The notes beneath the pieces were generated by a model. The model worked only from the letters and a program-made list of their open reading frames with translations. It made no database searches and was not told the DNA's origin. The position numbers were made by a program, and so were the translations under genes. A stretch of DNA of 64,000 nt from Terriglobales bacterium (lineage in GTDB: Bacteria > Acidobacteriota > Terriglobia > Terriglobales > Acidobacteriaceae): positions 1 to 64,000 of the forward strand of contig DASTZZ010000003.1 of the NCBI GenBank assembly GCA_035764005.1, in the 5' to 3' direction. Below, one piece after another: positions 37,455 to 45,558 of this stretch; the first letter of the stretch is position 1, and each line of letters begins with the position of its first letter.

Positions 37455-37943
37455 TTAGTGTGCTCCAGAGTGCTCGGTTTTGCCTGCGAGTAGATCGAGG
37501 GCGTGACAGATCAGCGGCAGAACTGTTTTGAGCGACTGCTCTGCTCCAGCAGGATTGCCGGGCAAATTCAAAACCAGAGATGTTCCCAAAGTGGCACAAA
37601 CACCGCGCGAGAGTGCGGCAAAAGGTGTGTGTTTCATTCCTGCGTGCCGCATTACTTCAGCCACGCCGTCGATTATGCGCTCGCAGACGGCGCGAGTGGC
37701 TTCGGGAGTGACGTCGCGAGCAGCAACCCCAGTACCACCGGTAGTAACGATGAAACGGGCTTCGGCGGAGAGTTCTCGTAGCGTGGCGGCGATCCGTTCA
37801 ATGTCATCCGGAATAATTCTGGAACTCTTTACGTCGAAACCCGCATCGGCCAAAACAACACGGAGCCGCGGACCAGAAGCGTCCTGCCGAAGACCTTTAT
37901 GGCAGGAGTCGCTGACGGTAATGATGGCGGCGGGAATCTTCAC
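37455..37943 (-). CDS. mog: Molybdopterin adenylyltransferase-like protein (MogA/MoaB)
   Basis: A 162-residue MoCF-fold protein that adenylylates molybdopterin before metal insertion. Motifs: AAIITVSDSCHKGLRQDASGPRL at the N-terminus, FIVTTGGTGVAARDVTPEAT (substrate-binding TTGGTG), SRGVCATLGTSLVLNLPGNPAGAEQSL. MogA and MoaB are hard to separate by eye. It overlaps a PATAN response-regulator gene by 4 nt and lies near moaC and moeA, forming a cofactor cluster. Confidence 0.9.
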   Translation of the reverse strand: MKIPAAIITVSDSCHKGLRQDASGPRLRVVLADAGFDVKSSRIIPDDIERIAATLRELSAEARFIVTTGGTGVAARDVTPEATRAVCERIIDGVAEVMRHAGMKHTPFAALSRGVCATLGTSLVLNLPGNPAGAEQSLKTVLPLICHALDLLAGKTEHSGAH

Positions 37944-38689
37944 GCGTCGAGAACGTTTTCTTCGGCATCGCGATTGGCTTCATCCAGCAGACGCAGACCT
38001 TCCATCAGTAAGCCCTGCGTGGAACGAGTGGTGCTTTGCTCGTTGCTGCTGCCGGTAAAGTCGATCTCGAACTGTCCTTCGGTCCAGGCGAGGACTTTGA
38101 AGACGGCATCGTCGCCGCGCAGCTTGCCATAAGCCGCATGGTTGATTTGGCCGTCGATGAAGTACAGATCGCAACGCTCGCTTTTGTTGCTCAGAGACAG
38201 ACGACAATTCTTGTGTCCGAGTTCGAGAGACTGGAATAGGTCCATCGTATTCATCTGCTGGAGATTGCCGCGAACGACGGACTCGCCGGGCGCCGCGCGT
38301 GCCATCTTCTCCAGAGAAATCTTATCGACAACGCGCTTGAATCGCGCTGAAACCTCCTTTACGAGAAATGGCTTCTCGATCAGATCTTCCAGCTGATCCT
38401 GCATCGAGCGCAGTTGCTCGTTGATCTCGCTGCGTGTGCCAATCAGGATTGCGGGTAGCCGCGCCGTCTGCGATCGCGTGCGTACTTTTTCGATGAGCTG
38501 TTTACCGTTCAACCCTGGCATGTGGAAGTCGGAAATGACGAGATCCGGCGCCTCCTCGACGATGCGGAGCAAAGCTTCGGCCGAATTCGAGAATGCTTCG
38601 ACGGCAGCGTGCGGAGATACCGCCTGCTTGAGCAGACCAACGATCATCGGATTGTCGTCCACTACCAGGACGCGGATGTTGGAAACCAT
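37940..38689 (-). CDS. Response regulator with C-terminal PATAN (DUF4388) domain
   Basis: 249 residues. The receiver domain (about 1-122) has VLVVDDNPMIVGLL, the phospho-acceptor Asp in LVISDFHMPGLNG, and the conserved Lys in LIEKPFLVKE. A short helical linker precedes the PATAN/DUF4388 domain (ESVVRGNLQQMNTMDLFQSLELGHKNCRLSLSNKSERCDLYFIDGQINHAAYGKLRGDDAVFKVLAWTEGQFEI), a protein-interaction module. Its gene sits between moaC and mog, with 4-nt overlap to mog, although no functional link is obvious. Confidence 0.88.
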   Translation of the reverse strand: MVSNIRVLVVDDNPMIVGLLKQAVSPHAAVEAFSNSAEALLRIVEEAPDLVISDFHMPGLNGKQLIEKVRTRSQTARLPAILIGTRSEINEQLRSMQDQLEDLIEKPFLVKEVSARFKRVVDKISLEKMARAAPGESVVRGNLQQMNTMDLFQSLELGHKNCRLSLSNKSERCDLYFIDGQINHAAYGKLRGDDAVFKVLAWTEGQFEIDFTGSSNEQSTTRSTQGLLMEGLRLLDEANRDAEENVLDA

Positions 38690-38719
38690 GCTTGCCTATC
38701 GGCCTCTCGTTTTGCCCTG

Positions 38720-39184
38720 CTAGCGGGAATATTCTCCGCTCTTGCCCCCGGATTTTCGCTCCAGCTGAACTCGCTCGATAGTAATGCTTTTGCCCAGCGC
38801 CTTGCACATGTCGTAAACCGTGAGTGCCGCGACGCTGGCTGCTACCAGCGCTTCCATTTCAACGCCGGTGTTCGCGGTTGTGTTTACCTTTGCGCGCACA
38901 GCAATTCCATTGTCGCGCACTGTACAACTCACATCCACATAGGTCAGCGGTAGGGGGTGACACATTGGTATCAGCTCCGAAGTGCGCTTTGCAGCCATGA
39001 TTCCGGCCAGCCGGGCGACTTCGAGGGGATTGCCTTTGGGATTGTGCGGCAGCGCGGCGAGAACATCTGCTGACATGCGAACGTAGGCGGAAGCTTCAGC
39101 CTCACGTCTTGTGGGCATCTTCTCTGAGACGTCGACCATGCGCGCTCGGCCCTTCGCATCGTAATGGGACAGTTTGCGAGCCAT
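38720..39184 (-). CDS. moaC: Cyclic pyranopterin monophosphate synthase
   Basis: A 154-residue enzyme for the second step of molybdenum-cofactor synthesis. Signatures: MVDVSEKMPTRREAEASAYV at the start, ELIPMCHPLPLTYVDV and the catalytic KVNTTANTGVEMEALVAASVAALTVYDMCKA. The ATG at 39184 overlaps the moeA stop as TGATG and is preferred over a longer frame. The C-terminal SGEYSR tail is typical. Confidence 0.95.
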   Translation of the reverse strand: MARKLSHYDAKGRARMVDVSEKMPTRREAEASAYVRMSADVLAALPHNPKGNPLEVARLAGIMAAKRTSELIPMCHPLPLTYVDVSCTVRDNGIAVRAKVNTTANTGVEMEALVAASVAALTVYDMCKALGKSITIERVQLERKSGGKSGEYSR

Positions 39185-40461
39185 CAGTTTTCGATGGGTA
39201 TTGTCGTCATCCATTCTCCCGATTTAAAGCTTTCCCGATCGGGCGGAATCACCAGGAGGCAATCAGCTCCAGCGAACGCAGCTACGTCTCCGGATCCCTG
39301 CCAGCTCAGCAGCTCAACTTCAGGATCGTCCCATGCTCCGGAGATCTTGCCGGGCAGAAAGCGCGTTAGTCCCGTTTTGGTCTTTAGGTCTTTTCCCAAC
39401 CGCATCTTTCTTGCGGTAACTGCGGACGCAGAGGCTCCTGCTAGCGCTCGAACGAACAACCTTCCAAAAAGCTGGAATGTCACCATTGTAGAGATCGGAT
39501 TGCCTGGCAGTCCGAAGAAGTAGGTCCAGCGATCGCGATTGGATTGTGGATGTGCGCGTCCGAACACAAGCGGCTTCCCAGGCTGAATCTGCACGCCTGT
39601 AAACAGAAACTCAGCGCCGAACTCGGCGAGTGCGTCCTCCACCAGATCATATTCCCCGGCAGAGACACCGCCGCTGAGCAGCAGCAGATCGCTTTCAAGT
39701 CCCTGAGCAATCAACTCTCGCAGGCGTGCCCGCTCATCCGGAGCGATGGGGAGCTGCACTGCGTCGCCGCCACTCGCGATTACCTGCGCAGCTACAGAAA
39801 AGCTGTTGGAGTTGCGAATCTGATTGGCTGCCGGTTCTGCATCAATAGGGACGATCTCATCTCCCGTAGGCAAGATCGCAATTCGTGGCCGCGAATAAAC
39901 GTTGATCATTGGCTTGCCTGCCGATGCCGCCAATGCGATCTGAGGATGCGAAATCACAGTTCCTGGAGAAACAAGAGAGCTTCCCCGTTTAGCCTCACTG
40001 CCGCGAGGAACAACGTTTTCACCGGCGGCTACGGGCCGAAGAACGCGTACGTGCTCTCCCGCGCGCTCGGTGTATTCAACCATGACCACTGCGTCCGCTC
40101 CGCCGGGAACCGGGGCACCTGTCATGATCGAGATGGCTTCCCCGCTGCCTAACCTTGTGAAACCTGCAGGAAAGTCGCCTCCGGCTCGGATCTCGCCCGC
40201 GAGCTTCAATCCAGCGGGGACGCGGCCCACGTCCTCGCTGCGCACTGCGTACCCATCGCGCGTGGCACGAGGAAACGGCGGGAAGTCACGATCGGCCAAG
40301 ATGGGCTGCGCCAGGACTCGGCCGAGGGAATCCAAAATCGGAACCTGCTCGATTTGTTTTTGCGAGAAGCGAGCTTGATTGGCGTGCGACAAAACCGTTC
40401 GCTGCGCCTCTTCGAAGTTGAGTACGTTATCAATTCGAGATTGTGCTTTTACCTGAGGCAT
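39184..40461 (-). CDS. moeA: Molybdopterin molybdenumtransferase
   Basis: A 425-residue enzyme that inserts molybdate into adenylylated molybdopterin. Evidence: RDFPPFPRATRDGYAV, GGDFPAGFTRLGSGEAISIMTGAPVPGGADAVVMVEYT, VLPRGSEAKRG-like VVPRGSEAKRG, the MPTBD motif LLLSGGVSAGEYDLVEDAL, GKPLVFG and FGLPGNPISTMVTF. It is followed by moaC with overlapping stop/start codons. The ATG at 40461 lies only a few bases after the terminator of the upstream TPR gene and has no evident Shine-Dalgarno sequence, so its own promoter must lie inside or before that hairpin. Confidence 0.94.
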   Translation of the reverse strand: MPQVKAQSRIDNVLNFEEAQRTVLSHANQARFSQKQIEQVPILDSLGRVLAQPILADRDFPPFPRATRDGYAVRSEDVGRVPAGLKLAGEIRAGGDFPAGFTRLGSGEAISIMTGAPVPGGADAVVMVEYTERAGEHVRVLRPVAAGENVVPRGSEAKRGSSLVSPGTVISHPQIALAASAGKPMINVYSRPRIAILPTGDEIVPIDAEPAANQIRNSNSFSVAAQVIASGGDAVQLPIAPDERARLRELIAQGLESDLLLLSGGVSAGEYDLVEDALAEFGAEFLFTGVQIQPGKPLVFGRAHPQSNRDRWTYFFGLPGNPISTMVTFQLFGRLFVRALAGASASAVTARKMRLGKDLKTKTGLTRFLPGKISGAWDDPEVELLSWQGSGDVAAFAGADCLLVIPPDRESFKSGEWMTTIPIEN

Positions 40462-40466
40462 CCATC

Positions 40467-40494
40467 AAAAAAGGCGGCCTCGCGGGCCGCCTTT
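40467..40494 (-). terminator. Terminator of the TPR-protein gene
   Basis: A 10-bp stem (AAAGGCGGCC with GGCCGCCTTT, 5-nt loop at 40480-40484), followed on the minus strand by a run of six T. It lies 18 nt after the TPR gene stop and directly before the moeA start codon. Confidence 0.85.
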
Positions 40495-40511
40495 ACCGGA
40501 TTCGGATTCGA

Positions 40512-41645
40512 CTATTTCTTCTTCCCATACTGCGTGGTGACCTTTGCGCCCAAACTGTCGAGCATCTGCTTGGCACCTTCGGCATACGGACCGGTCGGCT
40601 GCAACTCGAGATACTTGTTGAAGTCGTCAACCGTGCCCGGAGGAGCGACCATCTTCCCGGACTTATCCACCGTTGCTTTCTGCAATGAGTTGATCGCCCG
40701 TTGGTAATACGAATCGGCGTGGTTAGGATCGGCCTGGATCGATTTCGTAAACGCCGCGTTTGCCTCGTCTGTCTTACCGGCGTTGGTTAGAACCGCGCCT
40801 TCGTTGTAGTAGGCCTGCGAAGCGTGCGTGGGATCCTGCTCGACTTCCTTGTTGTAGGCGTCCACCGCTTCCGGAATCTTTCCCGATTTGGCATATGCCT
40901 GGCCGAGGTTGTCGTAGTAGGAAGCGAGCATCGCCTTCGTGTTCGGGGCTGCGGCCGCCGTGCCCGCAGTCGCCAGTTGCACCGCCTTATTGAGTGCGTC
41001 GATCGCTTCGGGATACTTCTTGTCGTTCAGATATGCCGCGCCAAGCACGCCATAGACCTGATGATGCTGGCCATTATCTGCCTGCTCAGCCTGCTGCATC
41101 GTCGTGACTGCCTGGTCGTAGTTCTTGGCCTGCATATCCGCCTGAGCTTCCTTCAGCAGGGTATTGAGATTGCCGATCTTGGCATTCTCTTTCATGATCT
41201 CGGCGTTCTTCTTATTGATCTCCTCGATCTGCTTCTTCTGCTCTTCAGTCAGCTTGGGCTGCTCTTGCTTCATCCCGGGTTGCGGAGGTGGCGGCGCCGC
41301 CGCTTGTCCGGGCTGGGCGGGCGTGAGATCGATATCGAGCTCATTCACGTCCTGAGGTGCATTGAGCGAAGCCTGAAATTGCGTAGTGTAGATGACCTTG
41401 TTGTCCTTGCTCACCGTCACGTCGAATTTTCCCGGGGTGATACCGATACTGAAGAACTTGCCTTTTTTGTCGGTCTTCAGCGTGTACTTGCGACCGGTAT
41501 CGATATCCTTCAGTTGCACTTGCGCGCCAACGACGGGGCCGCTGGGATCTTTCACAAAGCCCTGAATCGTAGTTGTTTGTGCCAGCGCACCGATTGCGCT
41601 TGCCATTAAGAACAGCAGAGCCACGGCTCCTGTTCTGAATCTCAT
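40512..41645 (-). CDS. Secreted TPR protein with carboxypeptidase-regulatory-like domain
   Basis: 377 residues with a signal peptide (MRFRTGAVALLFLMASAIGALAQ). A regulatory-like beta-sandwich (about 24-100: TTIQGFVKDPSGPVVGAQVQLKDIDTGRKYTLKTDKKGKFFSIGITPGKFDVTVSKD) is followed by a Pro/Gln-rich linker and a Lys/Glu coiled coil (EEQKKQIEEINKKNAEIMKENAKI). TPR repeats follow (about 175-365: AQADMQAKNYDQAVTTMQQAEQ, GAAYLNDKKYPEAIDALNKAVQ, GQAYAKSGKIPEAVDAYNKEVEQDP). Probably a periplasmic scaffold; function unknown. The protein type recurs in Acidobacteriota. Confidence 0.85.
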   Translation of the reverse strand: MRFRTGAVALLFLMASAIGALAQTTTIQGFVKDPSGPVVGAQVQLKDIDTGRKYTLKTDKKGKFFSIGITPGKFDVTVSKDNKVIYTTQFQASLNAPQDVNELDIDLTPAQPGQAAAPPPPQPGMKQEQPKLTEEQKKQIEEINKKNAEIMKENAKIGNLNTLLKEAQADMQAKNYDQAVTTMQQAEQADNGQHHQVYGVLGAAYLNDKKYPEAIDALNKAVQLATAGTAAAAPNTKAMLASYYDNLGQAYAKSGKIPEAVDAYNKEVEQDPTHASQAYYNEGAVLTNAGKTDEANAAFTKSIQADPNHADSYYQRAINSLQKATVDKSGKMVAPPGTVDDFNKYLELQPTGPYAEGAKQMLDSLGAKVTTQYGKKK

Positions 41646-41813
41646 AAAGTTCCTCCGATAGTCAGCAATGAGTCAGCCTCAGACAAACGGCAATTTCAAG
41701 GCATGCCCAGATCACAAACTACCAAGGGCAGCAACTCTCGTGCGCTGACAGTCAAACTCGCAGTAAATACAAGGTAAATCGAAGGTCGTACTTACTTCAA
41801 GCTGCGGGAACAT

Positions 41814-42908
41814 TCAGGCGACTCGCAAGCTGCCAGCTCTCACACGCGTGGTCTTGACGACGGTTCGCGCCAGGAGCGGAATGTTTAGACAGGCAACAGC
41901 CGCGGCCCGCAATTTTATCGGCAGGCGCTGCAGAGTTCTCAGGCGTTTCGCGCCATTTAATGCGGGGTGAATCAATCGGCGATACTCGTGATCATAGCGA
42001 GATACCGCATCGTCAAACGTGCAGTTGCCGAGAAGAAAAGGGCCAAGAGCTTCGACCGCCATGCGTCCGCTGTGTAGGGCGATCGAGATACCGTCTCCGG
42101 CAAATGGATCGAGGAACGCGGCTGCATCGCCTACCAACAGCATTCCATCATGCGAGGTCATCGGAGCCCGGAAGACCAGCGGCGCGGTGCTTATGGGATC
42201 GCCAGCAGCTTTCCATCTGCGGGAGCGTTCTTTGAGATCGCGATTTAAAGCAAAGACGGAAGTTAGATGTTGCGCGACGCTCGGCTTTACCATCGCCGCT
42301 GCGTTCACCACGCCATCGCCGACTGGCTGAACGCCGCAATAGCCTCCGTCGAAAAAATAGAGGTCGCAGGATTTGCTGCAGTCTGGCTCGAAAAAATGGC
42401 CCTTTAATCCAATGAATTGCTCATGGGCCGACACCGTCCGCTTCGCGAGATTCGACCAGCGGCCCGTCGCGTTGATCACCGCTCGGGCGAGGATTTCCTC
42501 TGATTCGAGGCGAATCACGAAGCCATTTTGGGACGGCGCTGCACTTTTCGCGCGCGTTCGATCTCGGACCACACAGCCTGGCAACGCGCAAGCTTTGTAC
42601 AGTGCGGCATCGAGCTCGTGGCGCGAAATACTTGCAGCAGGCGGAGCGACGGGCAAAGTCGCGCACGCCTCTTCGACAAAGATCCGTGCTCTGCTGATTC
42701 GCGGTGCATCTGCGAACTGTTCTTCTCCCATGAGGTCGGCGAGAATGTTCAGGGCCTCCCCGGAGACGAATTCGCCGCAGACTTTCTGTCGCGGAAAGCT
42801 GCCCGCTTCGAGCAACAGAACGGTGAAGCCGAGGCGTGCCGCAGTGATTGCTGCCGAGGAACCTGCAGGTCCTCCGCCGATCACCGCGAGATCAAACGTC
42901 TCTTTCAT
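41814..42908 (-). CDS. FAD-dependent oxidoreductase, geranylgeranyl-reductase family
   Basis: A 364-residue flavoprotein. The FAD-binding GxGxxG reads LAVIGGGPAGSSAAITAARLG. Family blocks follow: FPRQKVCGEFVSGEAL, a DAALY substrate region, and the second FAD motif MLLVGDAAAFLDPFAGDGISIALHSGRMAVEAL. The ATG at 42908 overlaps the methyltransferase stop as ATGA and has GGAAGGGG upstream. Family members reduce isoprenoid or polyketide chains. The oxidoreductase-methyltransferase pairing often accompanies type III polyketide synthases, but none is visible here, so the product is unknown. Confidence 0.85.
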   Translation of the reverse strand: MKETFDLAVIGGGPAGSSAAITAARLGFTVLLLEAGSFPRQKVCGEFVSGEALNILADLMGEEQFADAPRISRARIFVEEACATLPVAPPAASISRHELDAALYKACALPGCVVRDRTRAKSAAPSQNGFVIRLESEEILARAVINATGRWSNLAKRTVSAHEQFIGLKGHFFEPDCSKSCDLYFFDGGYCGVQPVGDGVVNAAAMVKPSVAQHLTSVFALNRDLKERSRRWKAAGDPISTAPLVFRAPMTSHDGMLLVGDAAAFLDPFAGDGISIALHSGRMAVEALGPFLLGNCTFDDAVSRYDHEYRRLIHPALNGAKRLRTLQRLPIKLRAAAVACLNIPLLARTVVKTTRVRAGSLRVA

Positions 42909-43579
42909 TTTGGCCCCTTCCACAGGATCAGCCCAAAACGCTGAAAGTAATGAGGCTGGACGAGGAAGGAACTTGCCTTGGAGTTCCGTGCCATCGCGCG
43001 AGCTTCAGCGATCGTGTAAGCGCGGCGAATCGAGACGGGAGCGTCATGACGCGTCAGCCGGCTCCGATATTTGAGCTTCCCAATATGGGCAGCAATCCAG
43101 TGAAACCGATTTCTTCTGATATCGCTGGCAATCACCGCCAGACGCGCGACTCGCAGTGCCTCATTGAAGAAAACCGCAATCTGTTCGGGCTCTAAGTGGT
43201 GGAGGAAAAGATTGCACGAGACGATATCGAAACTACCAGAAGCAAACGGCAATGAAAGCGCGTCGCCGGCGACTCGGGTGAACTTCTCGCGAATGCCGTT
43301 CATGTGAGTCAGAGCGCGGTCAAGGATGGTCACCCGAAGCTGTATTCCATTGAGAGCTTGGGAAACATTCGAGACTACGTCGCCGGTGCCTCCGGCCACG
43401 TCCAATAGCTCCAGCGAGCTCCTGTGATATTTCCGAGCAACACTTTTGATGAGATGACGGAAGCTTGTGAATCCTCCGAACTTCTGGTTGATCCCGCGCA
43501 GGTCGAGGAGGCTATCGCGAACCTCGTCGGGCGTGCCCAGATCATCATCAAGCAACTCGGGTATTACGACACGCTTCAT
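42905..43579 (-). CDS. Class I SAM-dependent methyltransferase
   Basis: About 224 residues from the ATG at 43579. The Rossmann SAM motif LLDVAGGTGDVVSNVS is followed by LRVTILDRALTHM, VAGDALSLPFASGSFDIVSCNLFLHHLEPEQIAVFF and a C-terminal region with AHIGKLKYRSRLTRHDAPVSIRRAYT. It is coupled by a 4-nt overlap to the FAD oxidoreductase, so the two probably modify the same small molecule or lipid. The substrate cannot be deduced. Confidence 0.85.
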   Translation of the reverse strand: MKRVVIPELLDDDLGTPDEVRDSLLDLRGINQKFGGFTSFRHLIKSVARKYHRSSLELLDVAGGTGDVVSNVSQALNGIQLRVTILDRALTHMNGIREKFTRVAGDALSLPFASGSFDIVSCNLFLHHLEPEQIAVFFNEALRVARLAVIASDIRRNRFHWIAAHIGKLKYRSRLTRHDAPVSIRRAYTIAEARAMARNSKASSFLVQPHYFQRFGLILWKGPK

Positions 43580-43677
43580 TTTGGCTGACGTGGATCCGCC
43601 GACAGCGGCCGGAGCCACGTTTACTCGTTCGTATCCATATTATTGTGAGGGACTAATTTTCAGGGCCAGAGCGAATG

Positions 43678-45432
43678 CTATTGCACGCTCTCCAACTCTT
43701 CTTCGAGGAGTTGCTTGTTGTACAGATCGGCGTAGTAGCCATCGCGCGCGATCAGTTCGTCGTGTGTCCCTAGTTCGACAATCGATCCTCCGTACAGCAC
43801 CGCGATTTGATCGGCTGCACGTACCGTGGAAACGCGATGTGAAATGAAGATCGTTGTGCGTCCGCGCATGATCTCGCGCAGGTGAGTCAAGATGCGCTCT
43901 TCGGTGTAGGTGTCGACGCTGGCCAGCGCGTCGTCGAGGATGAGGATTCGAGGATTGCGGATGATCGCGCGCGCAATTGCGGTGCGCTGCTTTTGTCCGC
44001 CGGATAGTGTAAGTCCGCGCTCGCCGACAATGGTTGCGTACTTCTGGGGGAAGCCCTCGATATCCTGCGCAAAGCTCGCCGCTTCTGCTGCGTGTTCGAC
44101 ATCCGCGTCAAAAGCGTTCTCCACGCCAAAAGCGATGTTCTCGCGAATACTCGTGCTGAAAAGGAAGGTCTCCTGCGGGACGAAGCCGATATTTCTGCGC
44201 AGAGTCTCCAAAGGAAATTCGCTGATCTCACGAGCATCGAGCAGAAATGTCCCGCGCGGCGCATCATAGATGCGCGGAATCAGGCTGACGAGCGTGCTCT
44301 TTCCCGATCCGGTCGGACCGACGATCGCAAGGCTCGTCCCTGCAGGAATGTGCAGGTTGATATTCTTGAGAACTTTGCCGCCGGCCGGATATGAGAAGTT
44401 CAGATTTCTAAATTCGAGGTCGCCTCGCGTTTCAGAGACATGTCTCAAATCGGGAGCAACAGCCGCATCAGTGATGGTTGGCTTTTCGGAAAAGATTTCG
44501 TTGATGCGGCCTAGCGAAGCGGTACCGCGCTGAAACAGATTAATGACCCAGCCCAGCGCGATCACCGGCCAGGTGAGCTGGACCATATACGTGTTGTAGG
44601 CGACGAACTGGCCAACGTTCATGCGGCCCAGCAGCACTTCGCGTCCGCCAAGCCAGAGAACGAGGATGATGGCGAGGCCGAGCAGAGTCTCCAGAGTCGG
44701 CCAGAGCATGCCGATCAGGCGAACGAGTTTCAGGCTGCGTGAGATGTATTCCTGGTTCGCATTCTCGAAGAGTTCGATCTCGGCCTCTTCTTGGACGTAC
44801 GCGCGCACCAGCCGCGCACCCGAGAAGTTCTCCTGCGCTCGCGCTGAAATATCCGAGAAGGTTGCCTGAATTCTTTCGAAGCGTTCGTGAATGCGGCGCC
44901 CGAAGTACTGAACCAAAATGCTCGCTGCAGGAAGCGGCAAGAACGCAAAGAGTGTCAGCCGTGGGCTGATGTTCAGCATGAACGCCAGTGCGCCGGCCGT
45001 GAAGATGATCGTATTGGCCGTGTACATGATCGCCGGACCAAGGAGCATGCGTACGGCGTTCAGATCGTTTGTGGCGCGAGCCATGATGTCGCCCACTCGC
45101 GTGCGCTGGTAGTACGAATATGAGAGCGATTCGAGATGCTTGAAGAGATCATTGCGCAGATCGAACTCAATCTCGCGCGAGATGCCGATCAGGATCCAGC
45201 GCATCAGAAACTGGAAAATGCCCTTGCTGACAGCAATACCGATCAAAGCCAAGGAGTAAGTAACGATCTTGTGTTGAGTGACGCCGACATTCAGATCGTT
45301 AATTGCTCGTCCGATGACCTGAGGGAAAAGAATCCAGATCGCGTTGTTGAGCAGCAGGGCGACGCCACCCCAGAAGAACTTAACGCGGTAGCGATACAGA
45401 TATGGCTTGAGAGGATTGAGTCTTTTGAACAT
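43678..45432 (-). CDS. ABC exporter, fused permease and ATPase (MsbA-like)
   Basis: A 584-residue half-transporter that acts as a dimer. The membrane domain has six helices (about 20-310) with the coupling segment DLFKHLESLSYSYYQRTRVGDIMARATNDLNAVR. The nucleotide-binding domain has Walker A VGPTGSGKSTL, Q-loop FVPQETFLFSTSIRENIAFG, signature LSGGQKQR, Walker B ILILDDALASVD and the switch histidine in IFISHRVST. Substrate could be lipid A/LPS or a drug. LptFG lies just upstream on the same strand, which makes an envelope-lipid role plausible but not proven. Confidence 0.92.
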   Translation of the reverse strand: MFKRLNPLKPYLYRYRVKFFWGGVALLLNNAIWILFPQVIGRAINDLNVGVTQHKIVTYSLALIGIAVSKGIFQFLMRWILIGISREIEFDLRNDLFKHLESLSYSYYQRTRVGDIMARATNDLNAVRMLLGPAIMYTANTIIFTAGALAFMLNISPRLTLFAFLPLPAASILVQYFGRRIHERFERIQATFSDISARAQENFSGARLVRAYVQEEAEIELFENANQEYISRSLKLVRLIGMLWPTLETLLGLAIILVLWLGGREVLLGRMNVGQFVAYNTYMVQLTWPVIALGWVINLFQRGTASLGRINEIFSEKPTITDAAVAPDLRHVSETRGDLEFRNLNFSYPAGGKVLKNINLHIPAGTSLAIVGPTGSGKSTLVSLIPRIYDAPRGTFLLDAREISEFPLETLRRNIGFVPQETFLFSTSIRENIAFGVENAFDADVEHAAEAASFAQDIEGFPQKYATIVGERGLTLSGGQKQRTAIARAIIRNPRILILDDALASVDTYTEERILTHLREIMRGRTTIFISHRVSTVRAADQIAVLYGGSIVELGTHDELIARDGYYADLYNKQLLEEELESVQ

Positions 45433-45469
45433 CGAGATCTGAGGATGCGAGGGTGCAGATATCTAAACT

Positions 45470-45545
45470 GGAGTCAGTACCGCCTGCGGTAGCAGGTGGG
45501 TGTGTACGCAATCACCCATCCGCTACCGCGGACGGTACTGACTCC
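45470..45545. repeat. Intergenic inverted repeat, GTCAGTACCG-GCGGTAGC family (copy 1)
   Basis: Near-perfect 33-bp arms (45470-45502 and 45513-45545) around a 10-nt loop between lptFG and the ABC exporter gene. The first arm begins GGAGTCAGTACCGCCTGCGG. A related copy lies at 49779-49857. As RNA it would be a very stable hairpin. Confidence 0.85.
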
Positions 45546-45558
45546 GTCTCGTTCCATC

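Noticed and set aside
40824-41609. A 261-residue Leu-rich plus-strand ORF opposite the TPR gene
   Set aside because: The Leu/Arg bias comes from the complement of Lys/Gln/Glu-rich TPR codons; no start signal.
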